A stretch of 49,967 nt of DNA from an uncultured Bacteroidota bacterium (GTDB lineage: Bacteria; Bacteroidota; Bacteroidia; Chitinophagales; Chitinophagaceae). Below the pieces are notes generated by a model that saw nothing but the letters and a program-made list of their open reading frames with translations, was not told the DNA's origin and did no database searches. Location of the stretch: assembly GCA_903854725.1 (NCBI GenBank), contig CAINWZ010000011.1, positions 1 to 49,967 of the forward strand, read 5' to 3'. Each line of letters begins with the position of its first letter. The stretch's first letter is position 1. A program made the translations under genes and the position numbers. This document shows, piece after piece, positions 32,442 through 40,988 of this stretch.

Positions 32442-34463
32442 ATGAAAAATTTACATTTTAAACATTGGCTATTTATTTCAGTCGCGTTTGTTTTTACTTT
32501 GGCTTCTTGTAAGCCTAAAAATGCAAACAATACTATTAGTGCTGATGCTGCTGCAAAAGTTTATGTAGCTCCAGGTAAGTATGACGAATTTTATAATTTT
32601 GTTTCAGGTGGTTTTAGCGGTCAAATGAGCGCCTATGGTTTACCATCGGGAAGATTATTAAGAGTGATTCCTGTTTTCTCTGTTGATCCAGAAAAAGGAT
32701 ATGGCTTTAGTGAAGAAACGAAACCCATGTTAAATACTTCTCATGGTTTTGTGCCTTGGGATGATTTACACCATGTCCAGTTATCAAAAACAAATGGCGA
32801 TTATGATGGAAAATGGGTGTTTGGAAACGCCAATAATACACCTAGAGTTGCGCGTATTGATTTAAAAACATTTAGGACTGCTGAAATTATCGAGTTGCCT
32901 AATAGTGCAGGAAATCACTCTTCGCCCTTTTTAACAGAAAATACAGAATATGTGGTTGCCGGAACAAGATTTAGTGTTCCTCCAGATGATGTAAATGGCG
33001 ATGTGCCTATCAATACCTATAAGAAAAATTTTAAAGGCACTTTGAGTTTTATTAGTGTTAAAAAAGAGGATGGCAAGATGGAATTAGCTTTCCAAATTCA
33101 ATGTCCTGGTTTTAATTTCGATTTAAGTAGAGCGGGAAAAGGGGTTTCTCATGGTTGGTTTTTCTTTTCTTGTTATAATACCGAGCAAGCCAATACACTG
33201 TTAGAGGTAAATGCTTCACAAAAAGATAAAGATTTTATTTTAGCAGTAAACTGGAAGAAAGCGGAAGAGTATTTAAAAGCTGGGAAAGGGAAAAAGAAAA
33301 GCGTACGTTATGCTCACAACACGTATAATGAAAAAACACATACTGCCACTTCAGAGATAAAAACAGAAGTTATTGTGCTTGATTCAAAAGAGCTAGCCGA
33401 CTTATGTTATTTTATCCCATGTCCTAAATCACCACATGGATGTGATGTGAGTCCTACAGGAGAGTATATTGTTGGAAGTGGAAAATTAGCTGCTGTTATA
33501 CCTGTATTTGGTTTTGATAAAATGCTTAAAACCATACAAGCTAAAGATTTCATTGGCACTTTTGAAGGCATCCCTGTATTGAAGTATGAATCAGTATTGT
33601 ATGGAGAAGTAAAGAAGCCTGGACTAGGGCCTTTGCATACAGAATTTGATAACAAGGGCAATGCCTATACTTCTTTCTTTGTTTCTTCTGAAATAGTAAA
33701 ATGGAATATTAAAGATTTAAAAGTATTAGACAGAGCATCAACTTATTATTCAGTAGGTCATTTAACAGTTGCGGGTGGCGATACAAAAAACCCCAATGGG
33801 AAATATTTAGTGGCGTATAATAAAATTACAAAAGATAGATATTTACCTACAGGTCCAGAGCTTTCTCAAAGTGCTCAACTTTTTGATATCAGTGGCGATA
33901 AGATGCAATTAATTTTAGACTTCCCAACTATTGGTGAACCGCATTATGCACAAATTGCTCCTGCAGAACTTATTAAAAATAATAGTACTAAGTTTTACAA
34001 ACTAGACGACAATAAACATAAATATGCATCCATTGGAGAAGGCGCTACTAAAGTAGTTCGTGAAGGCAAAAATGTTCATGTATATATGACTGCTATTAGA
34101 TCTCACTTTTCTCCAGATAATATTGAAGGGATTAGAATGGGAGACGATGTATATTTCCATGTAACCAATTTAGAGCAGGATTGGGACGTGCCACATGGTT
34201 TTGGAATCAAAGGTGCTGCCAATGCGGAATTACTAATTATGCCTGGCGAAACACAAACATTAAAGTGGACACCAGACCGCGTTGGTATGGTGCCTATTTA
34301 TTGTACTGATTTCTGCAGTGCTTTACACCAAGAAATGCAAGGTTATGTAAGAGTATCTCCTGTTGGAAGCAATGTGCCACTTAGTTATAGTTTAGGCACG
34401 AATATGCCAAAAGTGGAAGGCGATGAAAAAGGGGAGGAGAAAGAAAAGGGTAAGAAAAAATAA
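32442..34463 (+). CDS. nosZ: nitrous oxide reductase, clade II (Sec-dependent lipoprotein)
   Basis: It reduces N2O to N2 in the periplasm. A TTG at 32403 extends the frame, but the ATG at 32442 starts a Sec lipoprotein signal with lipobox T-L-A-S-C23, giving 673 residues. A Tat R-R motif is absent, which marks the clade II type. D-D-L-H110-H111-V begins the CuZ-binding propeller and matches the H-H pair of characterised enzymes, with N-N-T-P-R-V-A-R-I after it. The CuA cupredoxin domain ends with C621-T-D-F-C625-S-A-L-H629-Q-E-M632. The C-terminal tail is a short lysine/glutamate-rich extension. The downstream genes supply copper insertion. A 12-bp perfect stem-loop follows at 34492-34526. 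Confidence 0.97.
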   Translation: MKNLHFKHWLFISVAFVFTLASCKPKNANNTISADAAAKVYVAPGKYDEFYNFVSGGFSGQMSAYGLPSGRLLRVIPVFSVDPEKGYGFSEETKPMLNTSHGFVPWDDLHHVQLSKTNGDYDGKWVFGNANNTPRVARIDLKTFRTAEIIELPNSAGNHSSPFLTENTEYVVAGTRFSVPPDDVNGDVPINTYKKNFKGTLSFISVKKEDGKMELAFQIQCPGFNFDLSRAGKGVSHGWFFFSCYNTEQANTLLEVNASQKDKDFILAVNWKKAEEYLKAGKGKKKSVRYAHNTYNEKTHTATSEIKTEVIVLDSKELADLCYFIPCPKSPHGCDVSPTGEYIVGSGKLAAVIPVFGFDKMLKTIQAKDFIGTFEGIPVLKYESVLYGEVKKPGLGPLHTEFDNKGNAYTSFFVSSEIVKWNIKDLKVLDRASTYYSVGHLTVAGGDTKNPNGKYLVAYNKITKDRYLPTGPELSQSAQLFDISGDKMQLILDFPTIGEPHYAQIAPAELIKNNSTKFYKLDDNKHKYASIGEGATKVVREGKNVHVYMTAIRSHFSPDNIEGIRMGDDVYFHVTNLEQDWDVPHGFGIKGAANAELLIMPGETQTLKWTPDRVGMVPIYCTDFCSALHQEMQGYVRVSPVGSNVPLSYSLGTNMPKVEGDEKGEEKEKGKKK

Positions 34464-34491
34464 ATTACTACTACATCTACTAATACTATGC

Positions 34492-34526
34492 ACTAGTGGG
34501 TCTTACTATTTATTAGACCCACTAGT
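34492..34526 (+). terminator. stem-loop between nosZ and the nosL-fusion gene
   Basis: ACTAGTGGGTCT (34492-34503) pairs perfectly with AGACCCACTAGT (34515-34526) across an 11-nt loop. No T run follows, so it is more likely an RNA stability or partial-termination element that raises nosZ over the assembly genes than a full terminator. Confidence 0.55.
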
Positions 34527-34554
34527 TCGTAATGGTAACTTTAATATTATTTTA

Positions 34555-35583
34555 ATGAATTCGAGTAAATTGAATATAAGTAATCGCGTTATATTATTTG
34601 TTTCTGCACTTTTATTAATTGTGGTTTTATATGTACCCATGTGGAGCATAGAATTAAATGCACCTCAGTATCCTGAAGGTTTAGGACTTTCGATATATGC
34701 CAATAAATTGGGAGGAAATGTAGATATTATTAATGGGTTGAATCATTATATTGGTATGAAAACACTTCATGAAAAAGATTTTCCAGAATTTGTGATCTTA
34801 CCATACTGCATTCTCTTTTTTTCCATCTTTTGTATGATTACCGCTTTGTTAGCTCGAAAGAAACTATTGTATACTTTATTGATATTTTTTATCTTATTTG
34901 GCGTTATAGCCATGGCAGATTTTTGGCGTTGGGAATATAATTATGGTCATGAACTCAATCCAGATGCAGCTATTAAAGTGCCAGGCATGTCCTATCAGCC
35001 ACCATTAATAGGCTATAAACAATTATTAAATTTTGGCGCTTATTCGGTTCCCGATATAGGAGGTTGGATTTTTATAGTCGTGGGAATTACACTTTTGACA
35101 CTATCAATTTTGGCCTATAGAAGTAATAGTTCAGTAAAAGTATTTTCAAAAAAAATTATCAAAAGCACAGTAGGGTTACTATTTTTAATGACAAATGCTT
35201 TTGCATGCAATCCTATTCCACCTAATATAAAAATTGGAAAAGATGCTTGCACTTATTGCAAAATGACCATTTCGGATAACCGTTTTGGTGCTGTTTTAAT
35301 TTCGGAAAAAGGGAAAAAATACATTTTCGATGATCCAAATTGTCTTGCTGCTTATTTACATAGCCCTCAAAATAATTCAATAAAGGTTGCTTCAATCTAC
35401 TTTGCCGATTTTATTGGGTCACACTTTCTAATAAATTCAAATGAAGCAATTATTATTAGAAGTAATAACCTACATGGCCCTATGAATGGAACTTTCGCAG
35501 CTTTTTCTATTAAAGACAGTGCGTTGAATTATATATCAGCAAATACAGGCAGTATTGTAACGCTTAAAGAAGTTCTACAATGA
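34555..35583 (+). CDS. nosL: membrane domain fused to NosL copper chaperone
   Basis: The open frame reaches back into nosZ (34423), but the ATG at 34555 avoids that overlap and begins the first hydrophobic helix, giving 342 residues. Residues 1-190 form four or five transmembrane helices with a periplasmic loop (M-W-S-I-E-L-N-A-P-Q-Y-P). In other Bacteroidota nos clusters, as I recall, this is a separate gene. Residues 200-342 are a NosL domain. The junction keeps a former signal-like helix ending F-A-C218-N-P, then I-G-K-D-A-C232-T-Y-C235-K-M237, the Cu(I)-binding C-x-x-C-K-M of NosL, and K-Y-I-F-D-D-P-N-C-L. NosL delivers copper for the NosZ CuZ site. It overlaps nosD by four bases (ATGA). 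Confidence 0.88.
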   Translation: MNSSKLNISNRVILFVSALLLIVVLYVPMWSIELNAPQYPEGLGLSIYANKLGGNVDIINGLNHYIGMKTLHEKDFPEFVILPYCILFFSIFCMITALLARKKLLYTLLIFFILFGVIAMADFWRWEYNYGHELNPDAAIKVPGMSYQPPLIGYKQLLNFGAYSVPDIGGWIFIVVGITLLTLSILAYRSNSSVKVFSKKIIKSTVGLLFLMTNAFACNPIPPNIKIGKDACTYCKMTISDNRFGAVLISEKGKKYIFDDPNCLAAYLHSPQNNSIKVASIYFADFIGSHFLINSNEAIIIRSNNLHGPMNGTFAAFSIKDSALNYISANTGSIVTLKEVLQ

Positions 35584-36812
35584 AAAAAGCAATACTGATA
35601 TTGATGGCATTGATATTTTGGATAGAAATTTTTGCAAACATAATTTATGTAGGTCCCTTGCAAAAAATAAAATCCATTCGTTCTGCAATACATATTGCAA
35701 ATAAGGGAGATACAATTTTGGTGTCATCTGGAACGTATAAGGAGGGTAATTTGATTATTTCAAAGCAACTTACTCTTATTGGGAAAAAGTACCCCATTTT
35801 AGATGGGCAAAATAAATTTGAGGTAATTTCTATTAAAGCTAATAAAGTTGTAATTGATGGTTTTAAAATTTATCATTCTGGCACTTCTAATTTAGATGAT
35901 TATGCAGGAATAAAAATTTATGATAGTAGGGAGGTTGTAATACAAAATAATATTTTAGACGACACTTATTTTGGTATTTACTTACAATATGCAAAAAACT
36001 GTGTTGTTAAAAACAATCAATTAAAAGCTTACAATAAGGGGGAGCAACAAAGTGGTAATGGTGTTCATTGTTGGAAATCGGACAGTTTGCATATTATTGG
36101 TAATACCATTGATGGCCATAGAGACGGCATCTATTTTGAGTTTGTCACCAATTCTTTAATTAAAGCAAATACTACTACTCATAATATCAGATATGGCTTG
36201 CATTTCATGTTTTCAAATAATGATACTTATCAATCTAACTCATTTATTGCTAATGGCGCTGGTGTAGCTGTAATGTATTCTAATAAAGTTAGCATGCTTG
36301 CTAATAATTTTAAAGAGAATTGGGGTGACGCAGCATATGGCTTGTTATTAAAAGAAATTTCGGATAGTTATATAGTAGGTAATGTCTTTGAAAAAAATAC
36401 GAGTGGTATTTATTTAGAAGGGGCATCAAGAATACAAATGAATCATAATATTTTTAAGAATAACGGATGGGCAATGAAAATTCAAGCCAGTTGCATGGAT
36501 ATTAATGTTGCTCAAAATAATTTTGAGGGTAATACTTTTGATATTGGCACGAATGGAAGCCTTGTCTTGAATACGTTCAATAAAAATTACTGGGATAAAT
36601 ACGAAGGGTATGATTTAAACCGAGATAAAATTGGAGATATACCTTATAGACCCGTGAGTTTGTATTCTATGATTGTAGAACAAAATCCGCCAGCCATGAT
36701 GCTCTTTAGAAGCTTCATTACATCATTATTAGATAAGACCGAAAAATTAATACCAAGCTTAACGCCAGAAAATTTAAAAGATAATACTCCTTTAATGAGA
36801 AAAGCATTTTAA
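35580..36812 (+). CDS. nosD: NosD periplasmic maturation factor
   Basis: The 410-residue protein has a Sec signal peptide (to about 20). It then forms a right-handed beta-helix of repeated N-x-I/F and G-I-x-x motifs (CASH/NosD repeats), for example N-N-I-L-D-D-T-Y-F-G-I-Y-L and N-N-F-K-E-N-W-G-D-A-A-Y-G-L-L-L. The C-terminal N-Y-W-D-K-Y-E-G-Y-D-L-N-R-D-K-I-G-D is a NosD hallmark. With the NosFY ABC transporter it is needed for CuZ assembly in NosZ. The start overlaps the nosL-fusion stop by four bases, and nosF follows after 10 bp. Confidence 0.95.
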   Translation: MKKAILILMALIFWIEIFANIIYVGPLQKIKSIRSAIHIANKGDTILVSSGTYKEGNLIISKQLTLIGKKYPILDGQNKFEVISIKANKVVIDGFKIYHSGTSNLDDYAGIKIYDSREVVIQNNILDDTYFGIYLQYAKNCVVKNNQLKAYNKGEQQSGNGVHCWKSDSLHIIGNTIDGHRDGIYFEFVTNSLIKANTTTHNIRYGLHFMFSNNDTYQSNSFIANGAGVAVMYSNKVSMLANNFKENWGDAAYGLLLKEISDSYIVGNVFEKNTSGIYLEGASRIQMNHNIFKNNGWAMKIQASCMDINVAQNNFEGNTFDIGTNGSLVLNTFNKNYWDKYEGYDLNRDKIGDIPYRPVSLYSMIVEQNPPAMMLFRSFITSLLDKTEKLIPSLTPENLKDNTPLMRKAF

Positions 36813-36822
36813 AATTAATAGT

Positions 36823-37530
36823 ATGATTATTGCAAATAATGTAACCAAACAATACGGAAAACTAAAAGCATTAGATAATGTATCTGTTACCTGTAATAAG
36901 GGAGAGTGTGTTATTTTAATTGGCCCAAATGGTAGCGGCAAAACAACACTCATTAAATGTATTTTAGGAATGGCTATTCCTGATAGCGGTTTTATAACAT
37001 TTGACAAAAAAAATATTAATAAAGATTGGGCCTATAGGGCTGCGATTGGCTATATGCCTCAAATTGGCAAATACCCTGAAAATATGACTATTGGGCAATT
37101 ATTGGGCATGATGAAAGATATAAGAAACACCCAACAAGTATTAGACGAGGATCTTATTGTTGGGTTTAAATTAAATTCCTTGCTTCATAAAAGAATGGGA
37201 ACCTTATCCGGTGGTACTACTCAAAAAGTAAGTGCTGCCTTAGCTTTTTTATTTAACCCAGCAGTTTTAATATTAGATGAGCCTACAGCAGGTTTAGATC
37301 CAATAGCTTCTGAAATATTAAAAGAAAAAATTATTGCGGAGAAAGATAATGGCAAGTTGATTTTAGTGACTTCGCATGTTTTAAGTGATTTAGACGATTT
37401 GGTGACTGAAGTTATTTATATGCAAGAGGGTAAATTATGTTTTCATCAATCTATTGAAATATTAAGACAAAATACAGGGGAAGAAAAATTAGCCAAGGCT
37501 ATCGCAACTATCATGTTAAAAAACGCATAA
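36823..37530 (+). CDS. nosF: NosF ABC-transporter ATPase
   Basis: The 235-residue cytosolic ATPase has Walker A G-P-N-G-S-G-K-T-T (33-41), the signature L-S-G-G-T-T-Q-K, Walker B V-L-I-L-D-E-P-T-A-G-L-D-P and a switch histidine in V-T-S-H-V. It powers the NosY channel that, with NosD, provides sulfur for the CuZ cluster. Length is typical, but the C-terminal extension is shorter than in Pseudomonas NosF. It lies 12 bp upstream of nosY. Confidence 0.95.
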   Translation: MIIANNVTKQYGKLKALDNVSVTCNKGECVILIGPNGSGKTTLIKCILGMAIPDSGFITFDKKNINKDWAYRAAIGYMPQIGKYPENMTIGQLLGMMKDIRNTQQVLDEDLIVGFKLNSLLHKRMGTLSGGTTQKVSAALAFLFNPAVLILDEPTAGLDPIASEILKEKIIAEKDNGKLILVTSHVLSDLDDLVTEVIYMQEGKLCFHQSIEILRQNTGEEKLAKAIATIMLKNA

Positions 37531-37542
37531 TTATTTTATATA

Positions 37543-38310
37543 ATGAAAAAAATAGTAAAATATATAATGACCGATATTCTTAGAAGTAGAATAATGATTA
37601 TTTACACCATCGTATTATTAGCCACTTCCTTGAGTTTATTTAGCTTAGAAGACAATGCCAATAAAGGGCTATTGAGTTTATTGAACATTATTTTAATTAT
37701 TGTGCCTTTATTTAGCCTGCTATTTTCTACCATTTATATATACAATAGTGCTGAATTTATTGAATTATTAGTGAGTCAGCCCTTACAAAGAAAAAGTATT
37801 TGGTTAAGTTTTTCCGTAGGACTTGCTATTTCATTATCTATGGCCTTTGTAATAGGTATTGGGGTACCCGTTTTATTATTTCAGTTTAATGCTATTGGTT
37901 TTTTATTACTAATTGTAGGAATTTTATTAACTGTCATTTTTGTGGCTATTGCATTATGGGCTGCCGTTCAAATTAGAGACAAAGCCAAGGGAATAGGGCT
38001 GGCCATTTTACTATGGATGTATTTCTCTTTATTATTTGATGGCTTTGTCTTGTTTTTATTATTTCAATTTGCCGATTATCCTTTGGAAAAACCAATGATT
38101 TTAGTAAGTGCCCTTAATCCTATTGATTTAGGCAGGATCCTTATTTTACTTCAGTTAGACATTTCTGCAATGATGGGGTATACAGGGGCTATTTTTAAAG
38201 ACTTCTTTGGAACTATTGCGGGGGTAACCATAGCCTTTATAACATTGACACTTTGGATAATTATTCCCTTATATTTTTCAACGCACAAATTTAATAGGAA
38301 AGATTTATAA
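37543..38310 (+). CDS. nosY: NosY ABC-transporter permease
   Basis: The 255-residue integral membrane protein has six predicted helices. Family features are the N-terminal I-M-T-D-I-L-R-S-R, the helix-2 region with S-A-E-F-I-E-L-L-V-S-Q-P-L-Q-R-K-S-I-W (the NosY coupling segment) and A-L-N-P-I-D-L-G-R-I-L. It is the membrane partner of NosF and closes the core nos operon. A truncated globin gene follows 45 bp later on the same strand with no hairpin between. Confidence 0.93.
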   Translation: MKKIVKYIMTDILRSRIMIIYTIVLLATSLSLFSLEDNANKGLLSLLNIILIIVPLFSLLFSTIYIYNSAEFIELLVSQPLQRKSIWLSFSVGLAISLSMAFVIGIGVPVLLFQFNAIGFLLLIVGILLTVIFVAIALWAAVQIRDKAKGIGLAILLWMYFSLLFDGFVLFLLFQFADYPLEKPMILVSALNPIDLGRILILLQLDISAMMGYTGAIFKDFFGTIAGVTIAFITLTLWIIIPLYFSTHKFNRKDL

Positions 38311-38355
38311 GGTAAATAATCTGGAACCGCGCTCAATACTTTAATAAAATTAATT

Positions 38356-38763
38356 ATGAAATCCGACATTGATTCAAGAAAAGAAATAATACTTTTAGTT
38401 GATAGATTTTATACCAAAATAAAAGTAGATTTTACATTGGGATATATTTTTAATGAAGTAGCAAACGTCAATTGGGGAAAGCATTTGCCTATCATGTATG
38501 ACTTTTGGGAAAACACTTTGTTTTATACGGGCAGTTATTCTGGCAATCCTATCAACTTGCATACCCATTTGCATCATTTAACTCCGTTAAATAATACTCA
38601 TTTTGATCAGTGGAATAAGTTGTTTGTTGAAACTGTTGATGAAAATTTTGAGGGGCCTAATGCAGCATTAATTAAGCAAAGAGCTATTAGTATTTCAATG
38701 GTTCTGGCACAAAAAATTGCCCAAGCTAAAAGCATGAGCAATTATAAAGAAACCAAAAACTGA
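38356..38763 (+). CDS. group III truncated haemoglobin
   Basis: The 135-residue globin matches the trHb III family (for example Campylobacter Ctb). Y-T-K-I-K-V-D-F-T-L-G-Y-I-F fits the B-helix region, W-G-K-H43-L-P-I-M-Y-D-F-W the E region, and G-N-P-I-N-L-H-T-H71-L-H73-H precedes T-H-F-D-Q-W-N-K-L-F, so the proximal haem ligand is H71 or H73. Members bind O2 and NO and support NO detoxification or oxygen supply. Its place right after nosY suggests co-transcription, although a 45-bp gap leaves room for its own promoter. Its stop lies five bases from that of the convergent fasciclin gene. Confidence 0.9.
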   Translation: MKSDIDSRKEIILLVDRFYTKIKVDFTLGYIFNEVANVNWGKHLPIMYDFWENTLFYTGSYSGNPINLHTHLHHLTPLNNTHFDQWNKLFVETVDENFEGPNAALIKQRAISISMVLAQKIAQAKSMSNYKETKN

Positions 38764-38768
38764 AAAAA

Positions 38769-39329
38769 CTATTTTTTCGGCGGAAGTAATACTCCATCAA
38801 TTACATGAATAATACCATTAGAAGATGGAATACTTGCTACTATTTTAGCTGTTCCATTTACATATAATACCCCTTCTTTTTTAGTAATTTTAATATTATC
38901 TCCGTTGACTTGGCCAATGCTTTGACCATCTCTTAAAGCATCTGCTTTATATACTCCAACTGATACATGATATTGTAAAATGTCTACCAACGTCTCCTTT
39001 GATTCAGGTTTTAATAATCCTTCTACCGTACCAGCTGGCAATTTATTAAATGCCTCATTGGTAGGAGCGAAAACCGTAAAGGGTCCCGCATTACTTAAGG
39101 CATCCACTAATTCGCCTGCTTTAATAGCAGTTACTAATGTAGTGTGATCTTTGCTACTAACAGCCACTTGAACAACATTTTTTTGAGAGGCATCGTCTTG
39201 TACACCAGACTGTCCAATTGAAGGACCATTCTCTGTCTTTTCATTTTGCTCTTCTTTTACATCTGCGCTATTACATGCGAATATTGTACTTGTAAGAAGT
39301 ACGATTAAAACTAAATTTATTTTTTTCAT
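38769..39329 (-). CDS. fasciclin-domain lipoprotein
   Basis: The 186-residue protein has a lipoprotein signal with T-I-F-A-C19-N, a short linker rich in Glu, Asn and Ser to about 45, and one complete FAS1 domain. It shows F-T-V-F-A-P-T-N-E-A-F-N-K-L-P-A-G-T-V-E, then L-Q-Y-H-V and I-I-H-V-I-D-G-V-L-L-P-P. FAS1 domains mediate adhesion; the bacterial role is unclear. The promoter carries an ATGCG-N4-CGCAT palindrome placed as in the nos promoters, so it may belong to the same regulon. FAS1 proteins near nos genes could be cell-surface or redox-related, but no function is proven. Confidence 0.88.
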   Translation of the reverse strand: MKKINLVLIVLLTSTIFACNSADVKEEQNEKTENGPSIGQSGVQDDASQKNVVQVAVSSKDHTTLVTAIKAGELVDALSNAGPFTVFAPTNEAFNKLPAGTVEGLLKPESKETLVDILQYHVSVGVYKADALRDGQSIGQVNGDNIKITKKEGVLYVNGTAKIVASIPSSNGIIHVIDGVLLPPKK

Positions 39330-39361
39330 ATCATCTATTTATTTGGTTGATTAATGATATG

Positions 39362-39405
39362 TAAATTTAAAATTACAGTTGCTGTAGCTTTATGCGTTGG
39401 CGCAT
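39362..39405 (-). promoter_or_regulatory. Crp/Fnr-type site and -7 element of the fasciclin gene
   Basis: On the minus strand ATGCG-CCAA-CGCAT (39405-39392, centre 39398.5) lies 29.5 bp upstream of the first T of TAAATTTA (39369-39362, 7/8 of TAnnTTTG). The half-site is followed by AAA, as in two nos-region sites. The predicted start near 39357 gives a leader of about 28 nt. Confidence 0.6.
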
Positions 39406-39505
39406 AAATGTCTTTAATTACCATCCATTATGGTAAAAATATCTATGATTTTGGTCAGCAATTCTAGTTGATGATAACTGATGGCTGTATCTATTTAAAT
39501 AATAA

Positions 39506-40969
39506 CTACAGTTTATTTATTAAGTGCCCCAGTATGTCTTTGAATGAAAATCCTTCTGTCAATTTTTCCTTATTCAATTTTTTATTTTCAACTAAAGCCC
39601 ATAAAATAAATTCCTTCATAAAGTAAGCATCTTCCTTTGTGGTATCAGGAGCATACTTCTTCATAAGTGCATCCAGTGGTTTTACTTCATCTAAAACTTT
39701 CTTATATTGTTTTTCATCAAAATCTTCATATAATTCAAAGCCACCTTCAGCAATAAACCATTCAAGCAATTCAGAATAAGCATTTTTTTCATTTTGCTTT
39801 TCTAGTTTACTAATTTTTGGGAATTGATTTTTAAATAAGGTACTAATTGCCTTTTCAATTAAATGTATAGCAATAACTTCGGCTCCTTCTTGTTCACCTT
39901 CATAAACCAATTCAATTTTTCCTGTAATCGCAGGAATAATGCCCATAAAATCTGATAAGCGAACAGCCGTTTTTGGTAAACTATTTTTTAAGGCTCTTCT
40001 TTCGGCAGCACTAATTAAATTTTCCATAGCACTAATGGTCATTCTCGCACTCACACCACTTTTGGCATCTATGAATTCACTTGACCTTGCTTCAAAACTT
40101 ATTTGTTCAATAATGTCTTTGGCTAAATTAGGGATATATACTATTTCAGACTGTACCGCATTAATTTTAGCTTCTTGTTCTGTAATTTTTTTAGCGACTG
40201 CTATATTTTTAGGATAATGCGTTAAAATTTGTGAACCAATTCTGTCTTTTAAAGGGGTTACAATACTTCCTCTATTCGTATAGTCTTCAGGGTTAGCGGT
40301 GAAAATAAATTGTATGTCTAAATTCATTCTTAATTTAAAGCCTCTAATTTGAATATCACCTTCCTGTAAAATATTAAATAACGCTACTTGTATTCTTGCT
40401 TGTAAATCGGGTAACTCGTTAATTACAAAGATGCTTCTGTTGGCTCTTGGAATCATTCCAAAATGAATCACACGCTCGTCTGCATACGATAATTTCAAAT
40501 TTGCCGCCTTGATAGGATCCACATCGCCAATGATATCTGCAATGGTAACATCAGGTGTAGCTAGCTTTTCAAAGAAACGTTCGTTACGGTGAAGCCATTC
40601 AATAGGAGTAGCGTCGCCTTTCTCTGCCATTAAATCCTTAGCAAATCTTGAAATAGGGGCTAAGGGGTCGTCATTAATTTCAGAGCCAGCCACAAAAGGA
40701 ATATACTCATCTAATAACTGAATCATTAATCGAGCTAGTTTTGTTTTGGCCTGGCCTCTTAATCCCAATAAATTAATATTGTGTTTAGATAAAATGGCTC
40801 TTTCAATTTCAGGAATAACAGTTTCTTCAAAACCATGTATGCCTTCGAATGCAGGTACGCCTTCCTTTATTTTAAGAATTAAATTATCTCTTAATTCGTC
40901 TTTTATACTTTTACTTTGGTAGCCTTGTTTTTTTAAGTCGCCTAGCGTTTTTATTTTGTCAATTTTCAT
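39506..40969 (-). CDS. MoxR/BchI-like AAA+ ATPase
   Basis: The 487-residue protein belongs to the magnesium-chelatase-subunit-I/MoxR-like AAA+ group. L-L-G-L-R-G-Q-A-K-T-K-L-A-R (about 63-76) is a variant Walker A, I-F-V-I-N-E-L-P-D-L (about 188-197) stands in the Walker B place with N-E instead of D-E, and F-T-A-N-P-E-D-Y is sensor I. A long C-terminal helical region of about 150 residues follows the ATPase. The next gene upstream, 19 bp away, encodes a VWA protein, the usual partner; such pairs insert metals or remodel protein complexes. No chelatase third subunit is nearby, so porphyrin metalation is not implied. Confidence 0.85.
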   Translation of the reverse strand: MKIDKIKTLGDLKKQGYQSKSIKDELRDNLILKIKEGVPAFEGIHGFEETVIPEIERAILSKHNINLLGLRGQAKTKLARLMIQLLDEYIPFVAGSEINDDPLAPISRFAKDLMAEKGDATPIEWLHRNERFFEKLATPDVTIADIIGDVDPIKAANLKLSYADERVIHFGMIPRANRSIFVINELPDLQARIQVALFNILQEGDIQIRGFKLRMNLDIQFIFTANPEDYTNRGSIVTPLKDRIGSQILTHYPKNIAVAKKITEQEAKINAVQSEIVYIPNLAKDIIEQISFEARSSEFIDAKSGVSARMTISAMENLISAAERRALKNSLPKTAVRLSDFMGIIPAITGKIELVYEGEQEGAEVIAIHLIEKAISTLFKNQFPKISKLEKQNEKNAYSELLEWFIAEGGFELYEDFDEKQYKKVLDEVKPLDALMKKYAPDTTKEDAYFMKEFILWALVENKKLNKEKLTEGFSFKDILGHLINKL

Positions 40970-40988
40970 AAGGATGTTATTAAACTAT

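Noticed and set aside
34423-34554. Longer N-terminus for the nosL-fusion protein overlapping nosZ
   Set aside because: The extra 44 residues are the nosZ 3' end read in another frame plus the hairpin region. The ATG at 34555 starts the first transmembrane helix.
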